From Alloscardovia sp963543015 (lineage in GTDB: Bacteria > Actinomycetota > Actinomycetes > Actinomycetales > Bifidobacteriaceae), in the NCBI GenBank assembly GCA_963543015.1, contig CAUTYZ010000007.1, positions 1-64,000 on the forward strand: a stretch of 64,000 nucleotides of DNA. Direction: 5' to 3'. Each line of letters starts with the position of its first letter. Within the stretch, counting starts at the first letter, position 1. Below the pieces are notes generated by a model. The model ran no database searches. It saw only the letters and a program-made list of their open reading frames with translations, and was not told the origin of the DNA. Made by a program: the position numbers and the translations under genes. Of this stretch, positions 7,409 through 16,093 are shown one piece after another.

Positions 7409-10294
7409 TTACTCAGCCGACGCGCTTGCAGAACTCTTACGGGTTGTCTTACGCGTAGTGGTCTTCGTTGTCTTCTTTGCAGCAACCTTTGTAGTCGACT
7501 TTGCGGTCGACTTGGTTGTGCCCTTTGACGTGCTCTTGGTTGCGCTCTTTGCACGAGTCGAACGACGACGCTTTGTCGGTCCTGCAGCTCGCTTTTCAGC
7601 AAGCAAACGGAACGCTTCTGCAGGCTCAATTGATTCAGGAGTGTACTGCTTCGGCAAGGTACGATTCGTTTCACCATCGGTGATATACGCTCCGTAGAAG
7701 CCGTCCTTAATGGTGACGTTCTTACCGTTATCAGGATCTGGACCAAACTCACGCAATGGTGGCTTTGCAGCTCCGCGAGTACGACGACCATATTTTGGTT
7801 GAGCATACAATTCTTGCGCCTGCTCAAGAGTAACCGTAAAGATTTCGTCTTCTGAAGCAAGCGAACGAGTTTCTGCTTTACCGTCTACACCTGTCTTCGT
7901 CAGGTATGGGCCGTAACGACCATTGTTTGCAAGAATTTCTACGCTCTTGCTTTCTCCGGTCTTCTCATCCTTTTCTTCAACCGTTCCCACAACGCGCGGA
8001 AGGTCGAGAAGCTTAATTGCATCGTCCAATGTCAACGCATCAGGAGTCATGGTCTTAAAGAGGGAAGCCATCTTAGGCTTATTTTCCTTATCCACTTTCT
8101 CATCTCCCGTTGGGAAAGCAGTCAAGGCAACGTATGGGCCGAATCGACCATTACGCACTTCAATCGTTCCACCTGTTTGTGGATGAACGCCAAGAACGCG
8201 AGGGCCACCCGAATTATTCTCGATAAGCTCACGACCTGCTTCGACTGTCAACTCATCAGGAGCCATCGTGTCAGGAAGGCTTGCACGCTTAGGCTTTCCT
8301 TCGGCATCAAGATGCAGCGAATCTTCGAGATAAGGACCATATCGTCCCACACGCACTGCGAGACCATCACCGATATCAATCGTGTTAATTTCGCGCGCGT
8401 CAATTTCTCCCAGCTGAGCTACTTGAGCTTGCAAACCGCGATGAGCATCATCTGCAGATTGTGCAGATCCTTCCCCATCGCCAAAGTAGAAACGAGTCAG
8501 CCAGTCGCGTCCAGAATCTTTACCCTGTGCGATCATATCCAAGCCGTTTTCCATTTGTGCGGTGAACGCATAATCGACGTACTGTGGGAAATTCTGCTCA
8601 AGCAGCTTCACTACAGCAAAAGCAAGCCATGATGGAATCAAAGCACGTCCGCGCTCATACACATACCCACGATCAATAATCGTCGAAATAATGCTAGCGT
8701 AAGTCGATGGACGACCAATTTCCTTAGCTTCCAAAGTGCGTACCAAGGATGCTTCCGTGTAGCGCGCTGGTGGATGCGTCTCATGCGACTGTGGTGTGAC
8801 CGACACTGCGCTGAGCATATCGCCTTCACTCAGTGGAGGCAAGATAGCATTTTGTGAATCATCATCCGAAGAGGACTCGGATGATCCCGACTTTGCTGTC
8901 CCAGACTGTGCCGACCGCGACGATGTTCCCGCAAAAGCTCCAGTTGCCACAGTAAAACCAGGGAAATCGATAACGGTTCCGCTCGCCTGAACATATGCAG
9001 TACCGCGCTCACCTGTATCAGCAGACAAACGAACAGTTGCCGTCGAACCTGTAGCATCAGCCATTTGGGATGCCAATGTACGACGCCAAATAAGCGTATA
9101 GAGTTTCAACTGATCTGGAGGAAGAACCGTACTCAGCTCCGCTGGATTCCTAAAGTGAGCACCCGCTGGGCGAATTGCTTCGTGAGCTTCCTGAGCGCCC
9201 GCCGTTTGCGTTGCATACTGCTTTGGCTTGTCGGAAAGATACTTTTCTCCCCATTCGTGGACAACGCTTTCGCGTGCCGCGCGAATTGCCTCTTGAGACA
9301 AAGTCACCGAGTCCGTTCGCATATAAGTAATATAACCATTTTCATACAGACCTTGAGCAGCGCGCATCGTTGTACGCGAAGACATACCTAATGCATTTCC
9401 TGCAGCCTGCTGCATCGTCGACGTGGTGAATGGTGGCAATGGACGGCGGGTATATGGCTTTGTGCCGACCGATTCCACAACGAAATCAGCCTGAGCAAGC
9501 GCATGAGCTAAATCATGTGCTACAGCTTCGTCGATAACGACGACACCTTCTTTAAGAGCTGCCTGTGTCAGTTGACCCGCATCATCGAAATCTTTCGAAC
9601 CAGCTACACGCGCATCATCCAACTGCACCAAGCGCGCTGTAAAGGACTCGTCCGAATCTGTACTCACGTGAGCGGATACGTCCCAATATGCCGACTTAAC
9701 GAACGCCATACGTTCGCGTTCACGTTCGACAATTAATCGTGTTGCCACAGACTGGACTCGTCCGGCAGACAAACCTGTGCGAACTTTACGCCACAAAACT
9801 GGCGATAATTCATAGCCATATAAACGGTCGAGCACACGACGAGTTTCTTGTGCATCCACCATGTGAGCGTCCACGTCGCGGGTATGAGACAACGATTCGG
9901 TGATAGCAGATTTCGTAATCTCATGGAAGACCATGCGCTTGACTGGAACTTTTGGCTTCAACGTTTCGACAAGATGCCACGCAATTGCTTCACCCTCGCG
10001 ATCCTCATCAGTTGCGAGGAAGACTTCGTCAGCGGTTTTCAATGCTGACTTCAGCTCGGATACAGTCTTCTTCTTATCGGGCCCCACGATATAGTACGGC
10101 TTAAAACCATCCTCTACATCAACCCCAAACTTTCCATACTTCTCTTTGGCACTTGCTGGGATTTCTGAAGGCTGCGCGAGGTCACGAATATGTCCCACCG
10201 AAGCGAGCACAGTGTACTCGTCACCCAAATAACCGCCAATTTTCCTCGCCTTTGTAGGAGACTCAACGATAACGAGCTTACTTCCTTTTGCCAC
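7409..10294 (-). CDS. topA: DNA topoisomerase I
   Basis: Type IA topoisomerase that relaxes negative supercoils. Seen: Toprim start KLVIVESPTKA (6-16, catalytic Glu11) and TDEDREGE (95-102); active-site Tyr324 in ITYMRTDS; four C-terminal repeats with GRYGPY-like cores (for example VGRYGPYLED, NGRFGPYVAL, NGRYGPYLTK, DGFYGAYITD) instead of zinc ribbons; then a Lys/Thr/Ser-rich basic tail from about residue 900, typical of actinobacterial TopA. The start is GTG at 10294 with a GAGG site upstream. The serine-rich insert near residues 455-475 varies among homologues. Confidence 0.96.
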   Translation of the reverse strand: MAKGSKLVIVESPTKARKIGGYLGDEYTVLASVGHIRDLAQPSEIPASAKEKYGKFGVDVEDGFKPYYIVGPDKKKTVSELKSALKTADEVFLATDEDREGEAIAWHLVETLKPKVPVKRMVFHEITKSAITESLSHTRDVDAHMVDAQETRRVLDRLYGYELSPVLWRKVRTGLSAGRVQSVATRLIVERERERMAFVKSAYWDVSAHVSTDSDESFTARLVQLDDARVAGSKDFDDAGQLTQAALKEGVVVIDEAVAHDLAHALAQADFVVESVGTKPYTRRPLPPFTTSTMQQAAGNALGMSSRTTMRAAQGLYENGYITYMRTDSVTLSQEAIRAARESVVHEWGEKYLSDKPKQYATQTAGAQEAHEAIRPAGAHFRNPAELSTVLPPDQLKLYTLIWRRTLASQMADATGSTATVRLSADTGERGTAYVQASGTVIDFPGFTVATGAFAGTSSRSAQSGTAKSGSSESSSDDDSQNAILPPLSEGDMLSAVSVTPQSHETHPPARYTEASLVRTLEAKEIGRPSTYASIISTIIDRGYVYERGRALIPSWLAFAVVKLLEQNFPQYVDYAFTAQMENGLDMIAQGKDSGRDWLTRFYFGDGEGSAQSADDAHRGLQAQVAQLGEIDAREINTIDIGDGLAVRVGRYGPYLEDSLHLDAEGKPKRASLPDTMAPDELTVEAGRELIENNSGGPRVLGVHPQTGGTIEVRNGRFGPYVALTAFPTGDEKVDKENKPKMASLFKTMTPDALTLDDAIKLLDLPRVVGTVEEKDEKTGESKSVEILANNGRYGPYLTKTGVDGKAETRSLASEDEIFTVTLEQAQELYAQPKYGRRTRGAAKPPLREFGPDPDNGKNVTIKDGFYGAYITDGETNRTLPKQYTPESIEPAEAFRLLAEKRAAGPTKRRRSTRAKSATKSTSKGTTKSTAKSTTKVAAKKTTKTTTRKTTRKSSASASAE

Positions 10295-10470
10295 AATTGC
10301 ACCTCATCTTGTTTGCTAGCATCCTGCCAGTCGACAAGACACCCTCTGTTCATTATTATGCACGCTCCCCTGCCAAGCGCATAATTATCCGGAAAATTTG
10401 CTGAATTTCATGGACATCGTTGAGCGCGTCGCTTGCATTCTTGAGCAGTTTATCGTTTCGTGTTTGCTTC

Positions 10471-11658
10471 CTATTTTTTCGAGCCCTTCTTTGTCCCGCT
10501 CTGAACTGTCGGAGGTGCTGGAGGAGCTCCTACCAATCCGGACCTTGTCAATGGAGCAGCCGTGACTTGGCGAATCGCCAGCACGCATCCAAAGAGGAAG
10601 CAGCTCATCCCGATAATAAGAGCAATTGTCGCATACACTCCACTTACCGCGAGCGCTTCAGGTTGATACTGAACCACTGAATACATTTGCGATACGATAT
10701 ACGTTCCATACGCTGCTGATGCGAGCCCAAAGACGATAAGAATAGTCGATACAATTTGAACGCTTGCACTCGATTTGCGTGTCCCTGGCTCATCCATTCC
10801 GGAAGCTCGAGTAAAGGCCATTGCGATAAGACCAAGCGAACCAACAAGCATAATGGCAGTTAATGGATCAGTTGGACGATGCCATCCATCATAAATCACC
10901 ATAATTCCCACAGCTGTCGTGAAAATTGTCGACCACAGGGCAGCACCTGCACGCATAACCCGAGGCATGCCCATAACCAATGCCACACCTGCAATCATGG
11001 TTAATGCAGTATGTCCCGATGGTGCAGAATTTGCAGGATCAGGCAAAAGCGAATCGAAAACAGGCCGTGGTAGAAGTCGCTTCAAACTGTACGCAGATGC
11101 GAATGCGACAGCAATAAATCCAATAATGACAGCGCAGGTATAAAAACGTTTACGAATAATTGCCGTAGCAAGCCCAATCGCAATCATCGCGATACTGATA
11201 CCAATGATGAGCATCGAATTTGTAAAAATAGCAGGCACATACGAGTCAACGTTTGGGAAAACTTCCGACATCGCTGACCACATCCAGCTGTCAAAGTACT
11301 GGCCCGGAAGAGTCCATACCCCTACATAAAAAACCACTGCCGTCGACAGAAGTCCGATAATTCCAAGAACGACCGCCCATACAACTGAGCTCACGCGAGG
11401 ATGAGTAGCAAGATACTGATCGGAGCCACGGTCAATTGCGACATCGAAACTTGTAGAAGAAGAATTGGCGGATTGTGCAGACTTCACCGTGGTCTTGAGC
11501 TTCGAGTCAATTGGCTCAGTTTCTACTGAAACGTTTTCAAGACCATCTGCTGAAACGTCTGCCGAAACGCGCGGACTAACCATGTCGCCATTCAACTGAG
11601 AGTTCTTGCCATCCAAGTCAGAGGAAGTGTGGAGTACAAAATTCTTATCATCTGCCAT
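10471..11658 (-). CDS. PAP2-family membrane phosphatase
   Basis: Integral membrane lipid phosphatase of the PAP2 superfamily, perhaps acting on undecaprenyl pyrophosphate, phosphatidate or phosphatidylglycerol phosphate; the substrate is not readable. Seen: a hydrophilic N-terminal stretch, then six or more membrane segments; the three phosphatase signatures KRLLPRP, PSGHT and HRPTD, with the first half of the last motif (usually SR) degenerate. The ATG at 11658 is preferred (MADDKNFVLH, AGG upstream); the frame is open 16 codons further. It lies beside an LtaS-like gene, so a part in envelope lipid or teichoic acid metabolism is a reasonable inference. Confidence 0.85.
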   Translation of the reverse strand: MADDKNFVLHTSSDLDGKNSQLNGDMVSPRVSADVSADGLENVSVETEPIDSKLKTTVKSAQSANSSSTSFDVAIDRGSDQYLATHPRVSSVVWAVVLGIIGLLSTAVVFYVGVWTLPGQYFDSWMWSAMSEVFPNVDSYVPAIFTNSMLIIGISIAMIAIGLATAIIRKRFYTCAVIIGFIAVAFASAYSLKRLLPRPVFDSLLPDPANSAPSGHTALTMIAGVALVMGMPRVMRAGAALWSTIFTTAVGIMVIYDGWHRPTDPLTAIMLVGSLGLIAMAFTRASGMDEPGTRKSSASVQIVSTILIVFGLASAAYGTYIVSQMYSVVQYQPEALAVSGVYATIALIIGMSCFLFGCVLAIRQVTAAPLTRSGLVGAPPAPPTVQSGTKKGSKK

Positions 11659-11767
11659 GTTTGTAGACCTTAGTCGGTTTTTATTGAACGGTCGAGCCGT
11701 ATACACAAATCCCCACGTAATGTAAACAACTGTGCGATGCCATTCGCTATCTCGCGCTATCTCTTAA

Positions 11768-12157
11768 CTACTTATGGTCGGATTTGCGTTTCTTCCTATT
11801 ATTTCTATTTTTCCCTCGTAGCGACTCGGAACGTTCATCCGACAAGACGTACGGACGTGTGCGCACAAGACACGCTTCATAGATAGAATCCACTACAAAC
11901 ACGGGGAAAAGGCCAATAATTAATGCCATCAGGAATATCCATATGCTGTCTTGTATACGTACACTCACTGCAGAAATAATAGTTGGTACGAGCAAAACGG
12001 CAAACATAATACTGATATATTGAATCCATGCCACTGGATCATAATGGCGGATACGCATAAACCATGCAGCATATTTTCCCCTAAAAATATAAAAATATGC
12101 GTATACAGTACCAACCACCAACGCCGAGCATGACCACAAAAGCATAAATCTTGCCAT
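11768..12157 (-). CDS. Small membrane protein of unknown function
   Basis: I do not recognise a family. Seen: about 130 aa with three to four hydrophobic segments (for example LLWSCSALVVGTVYAYFYI, YISIMFAVLLVPTIISAV, IFLMALIIGLFPVFVV) and a basic C-terminal tail (KNRNNRKKRKSDHK). The frame is open up to 12238, but that would run into the SRP RNA, so the ATG at 12157 (MARFMLLW) is preferred; its ribosome site is weak. It sits between the PAP2 gene and the SRP RNA. Confidence 0.6.
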   Translation of the reverse strand: MARFMLLWSCSALVVGTVYAYFYIFRGKYAAWFMRIRHYDPVAWIQYISIMFAVLLVPTIISAVSVRIQDSIWIFLMALIIGLFPVFVVDSIYEACLVRTRPYVLSDERSESLRGKNRNNRKKRKSDHK

Positions 12158-12212
12158 CTTGTGTATATCAAAAGCTGAACCATGAGCACGAAATCTCAAA
12201 CGGCATAAGAAA

Positions 12213-12297
12213 ACTCCCACGTACCCGACAGAGGCCACTTACCCTTGCTGCATTCCTGCCCTGGGGGAGTTGGGTGACATATCGCCACGTGAGAGCA
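12213..12297 (-). ncRNA. ffs: SRP RNA (4.5S, small bacterial type)
   Basis: The RNA partner of Ffh in the signal recognition particle. Seen on the minus strand: the universally conserved hairpin GCA-GGAA-UGC with its GGAA tetraloop, followed by AGCAAGGGUAAG (the asymmetric loop bound by Ffh), inside CCCCCAGG...GGCCUCU. Outer arms GCUCUCACGUG and UACGUGGGAG pair and fix the ends to within a few bases. A TACACT box just upstream is a plausible -10. Confidence 0.9.
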
Positions 12298-12343
12298 ATC
12301 TTTAGTGTACACTACCCTTTCGAATTGCGCCACCCGTGTCAGC

Positions 12344-12414
12344 TCTGAACGATTTTGAGCATCTACCAAACTTGGCGAGTCTCAGCTGTGTTCAGCCGAT
12401 GGTAATCGTTCAGA
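12344..12414. repeat. Perfect 11-bp inverted repeat upstream of SRP RNA
   Basis: TCTGAACGATT (12344-12354) and AATCGTTCAGA (12404-12414) are perfectly complementary, and inner TACCA and TGGTA can extend the structure. It lies between the end of the LtaS-like gene and the SRP RNA promoter, both read on the minus strand. It may be a read-through barrier or regulatory structure; there is no T-run. Confidence 0.5.
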
Positions 12415-12476
12415 TTCCCATTGTTAGCGCTGACTGCGCAGTGTCGCTTTCCTTCTTGTCAGATCCTCGCGACTCA

Positions 12477-14528
12477 CTATTTCTTAATAGTCACGAAGTT
12501 TTCGTTCTCAAGGTAATGGTTTCCAGCCGTAATATCGTACTGAATGAGCTTGTAATCATTGAGAAGCTGCTTGGTTTCCTTATCCGCACGAGACAAGTCA
12601 ATGAAATTACCATCATTATCGATATACAATGCTTGTCCGTCAGGGATGCGAGTCCAGCCTTGAATCTTATTGACGACAGCTGGTTCCATAGCAGCCACCT
12701 TCGCATGAAGCTCACCAAGGAATGCATTGAGTGGGCTGACCTTCGCATTCATGTGCTCAGAAAGCTGAGCTGCGAAGAAGTTTGGCGAGGTATATGCACT
12801 ATTCGTTGCCGACTGTGCAGCAGCCTTGTTATCAATTCCCGATGCTTTATTCGACCAAATGAAGTAGTCGGTTTCATGCAAGTCGAGTGAGTTCTCTTCA
12901 TTTTGAGCAGCTGTCTTATATACACCTGGCAAATGATCACCATAGAACACTACGCTGATTGGACGGTCAAGCTTATCCAATTCATCAAGGAATTCTTGGG
13001 TGTATTCGTCCGTGTATTCAGCACCCTTTGCGAAGGTCTCAATAGCCTGAGTTTCCTTTGCTGGAAGAGGTGTGCCCGTCGTACTTTCAACCTTAACCTC
13101 GTTATTTGGGTAATAATTGTTGTACGGCATATGATTTTGCATTGTTGCCACTTGGTAGAAGTAGCTTTGACCAGACTTATCCTTCTTCAAAGAATTCAGT
13201 ACAGCGGTATACGTTGATTTATCCGAAACGTATGGGCTTGTTCCGAGCTTTTCTTGAGGTTCGATAATTTCCGGCTCATCCAATGTCCAGAATTGCGAGA
13301 ATCCAAACTTCTTATAATTCGAGCTACGCGAATACATATTGGAATGGAATGGATGGAATGCATACGTATTGTGCGTATTCCACAGCTGATTGAAGGTTGG
13401 AGTCCAGCTCGCATTTGGTACGAGCTGCTGATATGGTGAGCTCAGCGATGGCGCGAAATTCGCCAAAGACATACCTGACAATGCCATGTATTCAAGATTT
13501 GCTGTACCGCCACCGTATCCAGACGACAGCATCAAACCAGAAGTCGTCGAATTCTTAATCGCGCGAATACGAGGCATGACATCCTTGTTGAGCTTGATTC
13601 CTGGAACGCGTGCAGGATCAGAGAAGGACTCCGACAAGATATAAATTACTGTGGAATCTTCTACATTACGCTCACGAGAAGCATTGATAGTTTGTGCTGC
13701 CTTACTATAGCGCGCAGCGACTTCTTTCATGGTCGCTTCAGAATAATTTTCTGGAGTATCCATAATTTTTGGATTCAGCAAACGAGCAAAGCTGATAGCT
13801 GTACCATTTTGCTGGGCATCAATTTTCGAATCCCACAATTTTGGCGAATCGTCGAAATACGTAATCACGTTATTCGCCCACGAGCCAATGGATGCCATAG
13901 ACATCACAAAGGATACGAGAATACCTGAAGCTACAACAGCAGCGGTTAAGCGCGACACCCAACGGATTGCTACATTCTTCGTATAGACCACTCCACGACG
14001 AGTATCACGATGCCCGAGAACCATCGACAGTGCTGTCGTAACAATCATAAGCAGCACAGCGCCGGTGATAATTTCGACAGCATCATCCGGAAGCCACGAT
14101 GCGAGACTGCCCGCATTTCCTCCCGAGATAAAGTTCAAATCTGCAGGAACGATTGTTTCCGAACGGCTGACAAGCTTGAATCGTTCAGCAACGGTAATGA
14201 GGATGCACACATTAATCAGTAACTGGGATACTAACCAGAAACGATTAAACAGCATCAGCAGAATGAAATAAATCACGCCGATTAGCATAAATTCATTAAT
14301 TGCCACATGCTTTCCGTGGAAGACATCGCCCACGAAAGCGAACGAATTCCATACAGCATGACTATCATTAATTCCCCACTGCAAGATAATAACTGCAGCA
14401 GTATTAATCACACAGAACCAGATAACGTATGACCATGATGAATAATTATGGCGACTGAACATATGAGAGAACCACGATACTACCGAGTTCTTCTTCCCTG
14501 CTTGTGTCTGAGTTTTTTGACTCTTCAT
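12477..14528 (-). CDS. LtaS-family sulfatase-fold phosphoglycerol transferase
   Basis: Membrane enzyme predicted to transfer glycerol phosphate from phosphatidylglycerol in building lipoteichoic acid-like polymers. Seen: about five N-terminal membrane segments (residues 25-230), then an extracellular sulfatase-fold domain with the LtaS hallmarks YILSESFSDP (first metal site), GGGTANLEYMALSG (nucleophilic Thr), HPFHSNMYSR and FYGDHLPG (last metal ligands). Length 683 aa from the ATG at 14528 (GGAAG just upstream); the frame is open 25 codons further. Typical LtaS proteins are about 640 aa. Anchor lipid and polymer are not readable from the sequence. Confidence 0.88.
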   Translation of the reverse strand: MKSQKTQTQAGKKNSVVSWFSHMFSRHNYSSWSYVIWFCVINTAAVIILQWGINDSHAVWNSFAFVGDVFHGKHVAINEFMLIGVIYFILLMLFNRFWLVSQLLINVCILITVAERFKLVSRSETIVPADLNFISGGNAGSLASWLPDDAVEIITGAVLLMIVTTALSMVLGHRDTRRGVVYTKNVAIRWVSRLTAAVVASGILVSFVMSMASIGSWANNVITYFDDSPKLWDSKIDAQQNGTAISFARLLNPKIMDTPENYSEATMKEVAARYSKAAQTINASRERNVEDSTVIYILSESFSDPARVPGIKLNKDVMPRIRAIKNSTTSGLMLSSGYGGGTANLEYMALSGMSLANFAPSLSSPYQQLVPNASWTPTFNQLWNTHNTYAFHPFHSNMYSRSSNYKKFGFSQFWTLDEPEIIEPQEKLGTSPYVSDKSTYTAVLNSLKKDKSGQSYFYQVATMQNHMPYNNYYPNNEVKVESTTGTPLPAKETQAIETFAKGAEYTDEYTQEFLDELDKLDRPISVVFYGDHLPGVYKTAAQNEENSLDLHETDYFIWSNKASGIDNKAAAQSATNSAYTSPNFFAAQLSEHMNAKVSPLNAFLGELHAKVAAMEPAVVNKIQGWTRIPDGQALYIDNDGNFIDLSRADKETKQLLNDYKLIQYDITAGNHYLENENFVTIKK

Positions 14529-14563
14529 TTCTTCCACTATACACGTTCTATTCTTCATAGAAA

Positions 14564-14597
14564 AGTGCAAGGCTGCTTTCCTTGGCGACCTTGCACT
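14564..14597 (-). terminator. Rho-independent terminator of inositol-phosphate synthase gene
   Basis: On the minus strand perfect 9-bp arms AGTGCAAGG and CCTTGCACT are followed by TTTTC, about 90 bp after the stop codon of the upstream gene. Confidence 0.8.
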
Positions 14598-14689
14598 AAA
14601 CAATTACGTTCGAGCACGAGCTATAAGAGTCTTGTTACCACACAGACTACAGTCGTACCACGTGCATATACGCGATGCATATGGGCACT

Positions 14690-15832
14690 TTATGCGTGCC
14701 ACACATCCTTGCCCGCAGCCTGAGCGGAAGCAACGTCTGCATTAAGCTGCTCTTCTGTCGCTTCAACTTCACCTGCGATAAACTTCTCGACCAGCTGACG
14801 AGCTTCATTATCCTCATGCTGAACTGCTGGAGACTTCATGAAGTATGAGCTTGGAGCCAAGATAGGACCGCCCAAACCACGATCAAGAGCGATCTTTGCT
14901 GCACGGATAGCGTCGATAACGACACCTGCAGAGTTTGGTGAATCCCATACTTCCAGCTTATATTCGAGATTCAAAGGAACGTCACCGAAAGTTGTACCTT
15001 CCAAACGTACGAAAGCAAACTTACGATCATCGAGCCATGCTACATAATCAGAAGGTCCAATATGAACATTGCGGTCTTCCATCTCATGAGGAACGATGGA
15101 CGTTACTGCGCGAGTCTTAGAAATCTTCTTGGATTCCAAACGATCGCGCTGAAGCATATTCATGAAGTCCATGTTTCCGCCGACGTTGAGCTGATAGGTG
15201 CGCTCTACGCGGACGCCACGGTCTTCGAAAAGACGGGCAAGAGTACGGTGAGTAATAGTCGCTCCGACTTGGCTCTTAATATCATCACCGACAATTGGTA
15301 CGCCAGCATCGCGGAACTTCTGTGCCCATTCAGGGTCGGAAGCAATAAACACAGGCAAGCAATTGACGAAACCGCATCCTGCTTCCATAGCAGCAGATGC
15401 ATAGAACTTATCTGCCTCTTCGGACCCAACTGGAAGATACGATACGAGGACATCAACCTTCTTATCCTTAAGAACCTGAGCGACATCTACAGCATCAGCA
15501 GAAGATTCTTCGATAACTTCACGGTAATAAGTACCCAAACCGTCATATGTAGGTCCGCGCATGACTTCAACATTCAGCTCAGGAACATCGCTGAACTTGT
15601 AGGTATTATTCTGCGAAGCGAAAATTGCCTCACTCAAATCTTTACCTACCTTAGCCGCATCGACATCAAAAGCAGCTACGAATTCGATATCGCGGATACG
15701 ATATCCACCAAAATTAGCATGCATAATGCCAGGAATCTTGTCGTCATCATGAGCGTTGTTGTAGTACTGAACGCCCTGAACAAGAGACGAAGCACAGTTA
15801 CCCACACCTGCAATTGCCACGCGAATAGTCAT
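14690..15832 (-). CDS. ino1: Inositol-3-phosphate synthase (actinobacterial type)
   Basis: Converts glucose 6-phosphate to 1D-myo-inositol 3-phosphate with NAD, supplying inositol for phosphatidylinositol lipids and related products. Seen: Rossmann start IRVAIAGVGNCASSLVQG (the GxGNxASxL motif), the VDVLVSYLPVGSEEA and GDDIKSQVGATITHRTLA blocks (catalytic Lys and NAD-binding region), and YKLEVWDSPNSAGVVIDAIR. Length 380 aa. The ATG at 15832 is chosen because AAGGAAG lies just upstream and the Rossmann motif begins at once; the frame is open 90 codons further through intergenic DNA. Divergent from the PBP gene. Confidence 0.93.
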   Translation of the reverse strand: MTIRVAIAGVGNCASSLVQGVQYYNNAHDDDKIPGIMHANFGGYRIRDIEFVAAFDVDAAKVGKDLSEAIFASQNNTYKFSDVPELNVEVMRGPTYDGLGTYYREVIEESSADAVDVAQVLKDKKVDVLVSYLPVGSEEADKFYASAAMEAGCGFVNCLPVFIASDPEWAQKFRDAGVPIVGDDIKSQVGATITHRTLARLFEDRGVRVERTYQLNVGGNMDFMNMLQRDRLESKKISKTRAVTSIVPHEMEDRNVHIGPSDYVAWLDDRKFAFVRLEGTTFGDVPLNLEYKLEVWDSPNSAGVVIDAIRAAKIALDRGLGGPILAPSSYFMKSPAVQHEDNEARQLVEKFIAGEVEATEEQLNADVASAQAAGKDVWHA

Positions 15833-16093
15833 ATATTCTTCCTTACATTTCTTGTTGTGCTGTGCATGTAAACACATATTCACTAGGTATAACCGTACTC
15901 TGCATGCATGATAATCCGAGGACAATTTTCGAGAAAAATTCAGAAAAAGTACCATAAAAATGAAGAAAGTTATCCGTTTACAAAGGAAAAATTCTCCACA
16001 AATCTTTTTCGACTCTGTGCGATAAGCGTAAAAGTCGTGTGGATTCGTCACTTTCCATAGATTCTCAGCACACGCGCGACTAGTCTTGAATGA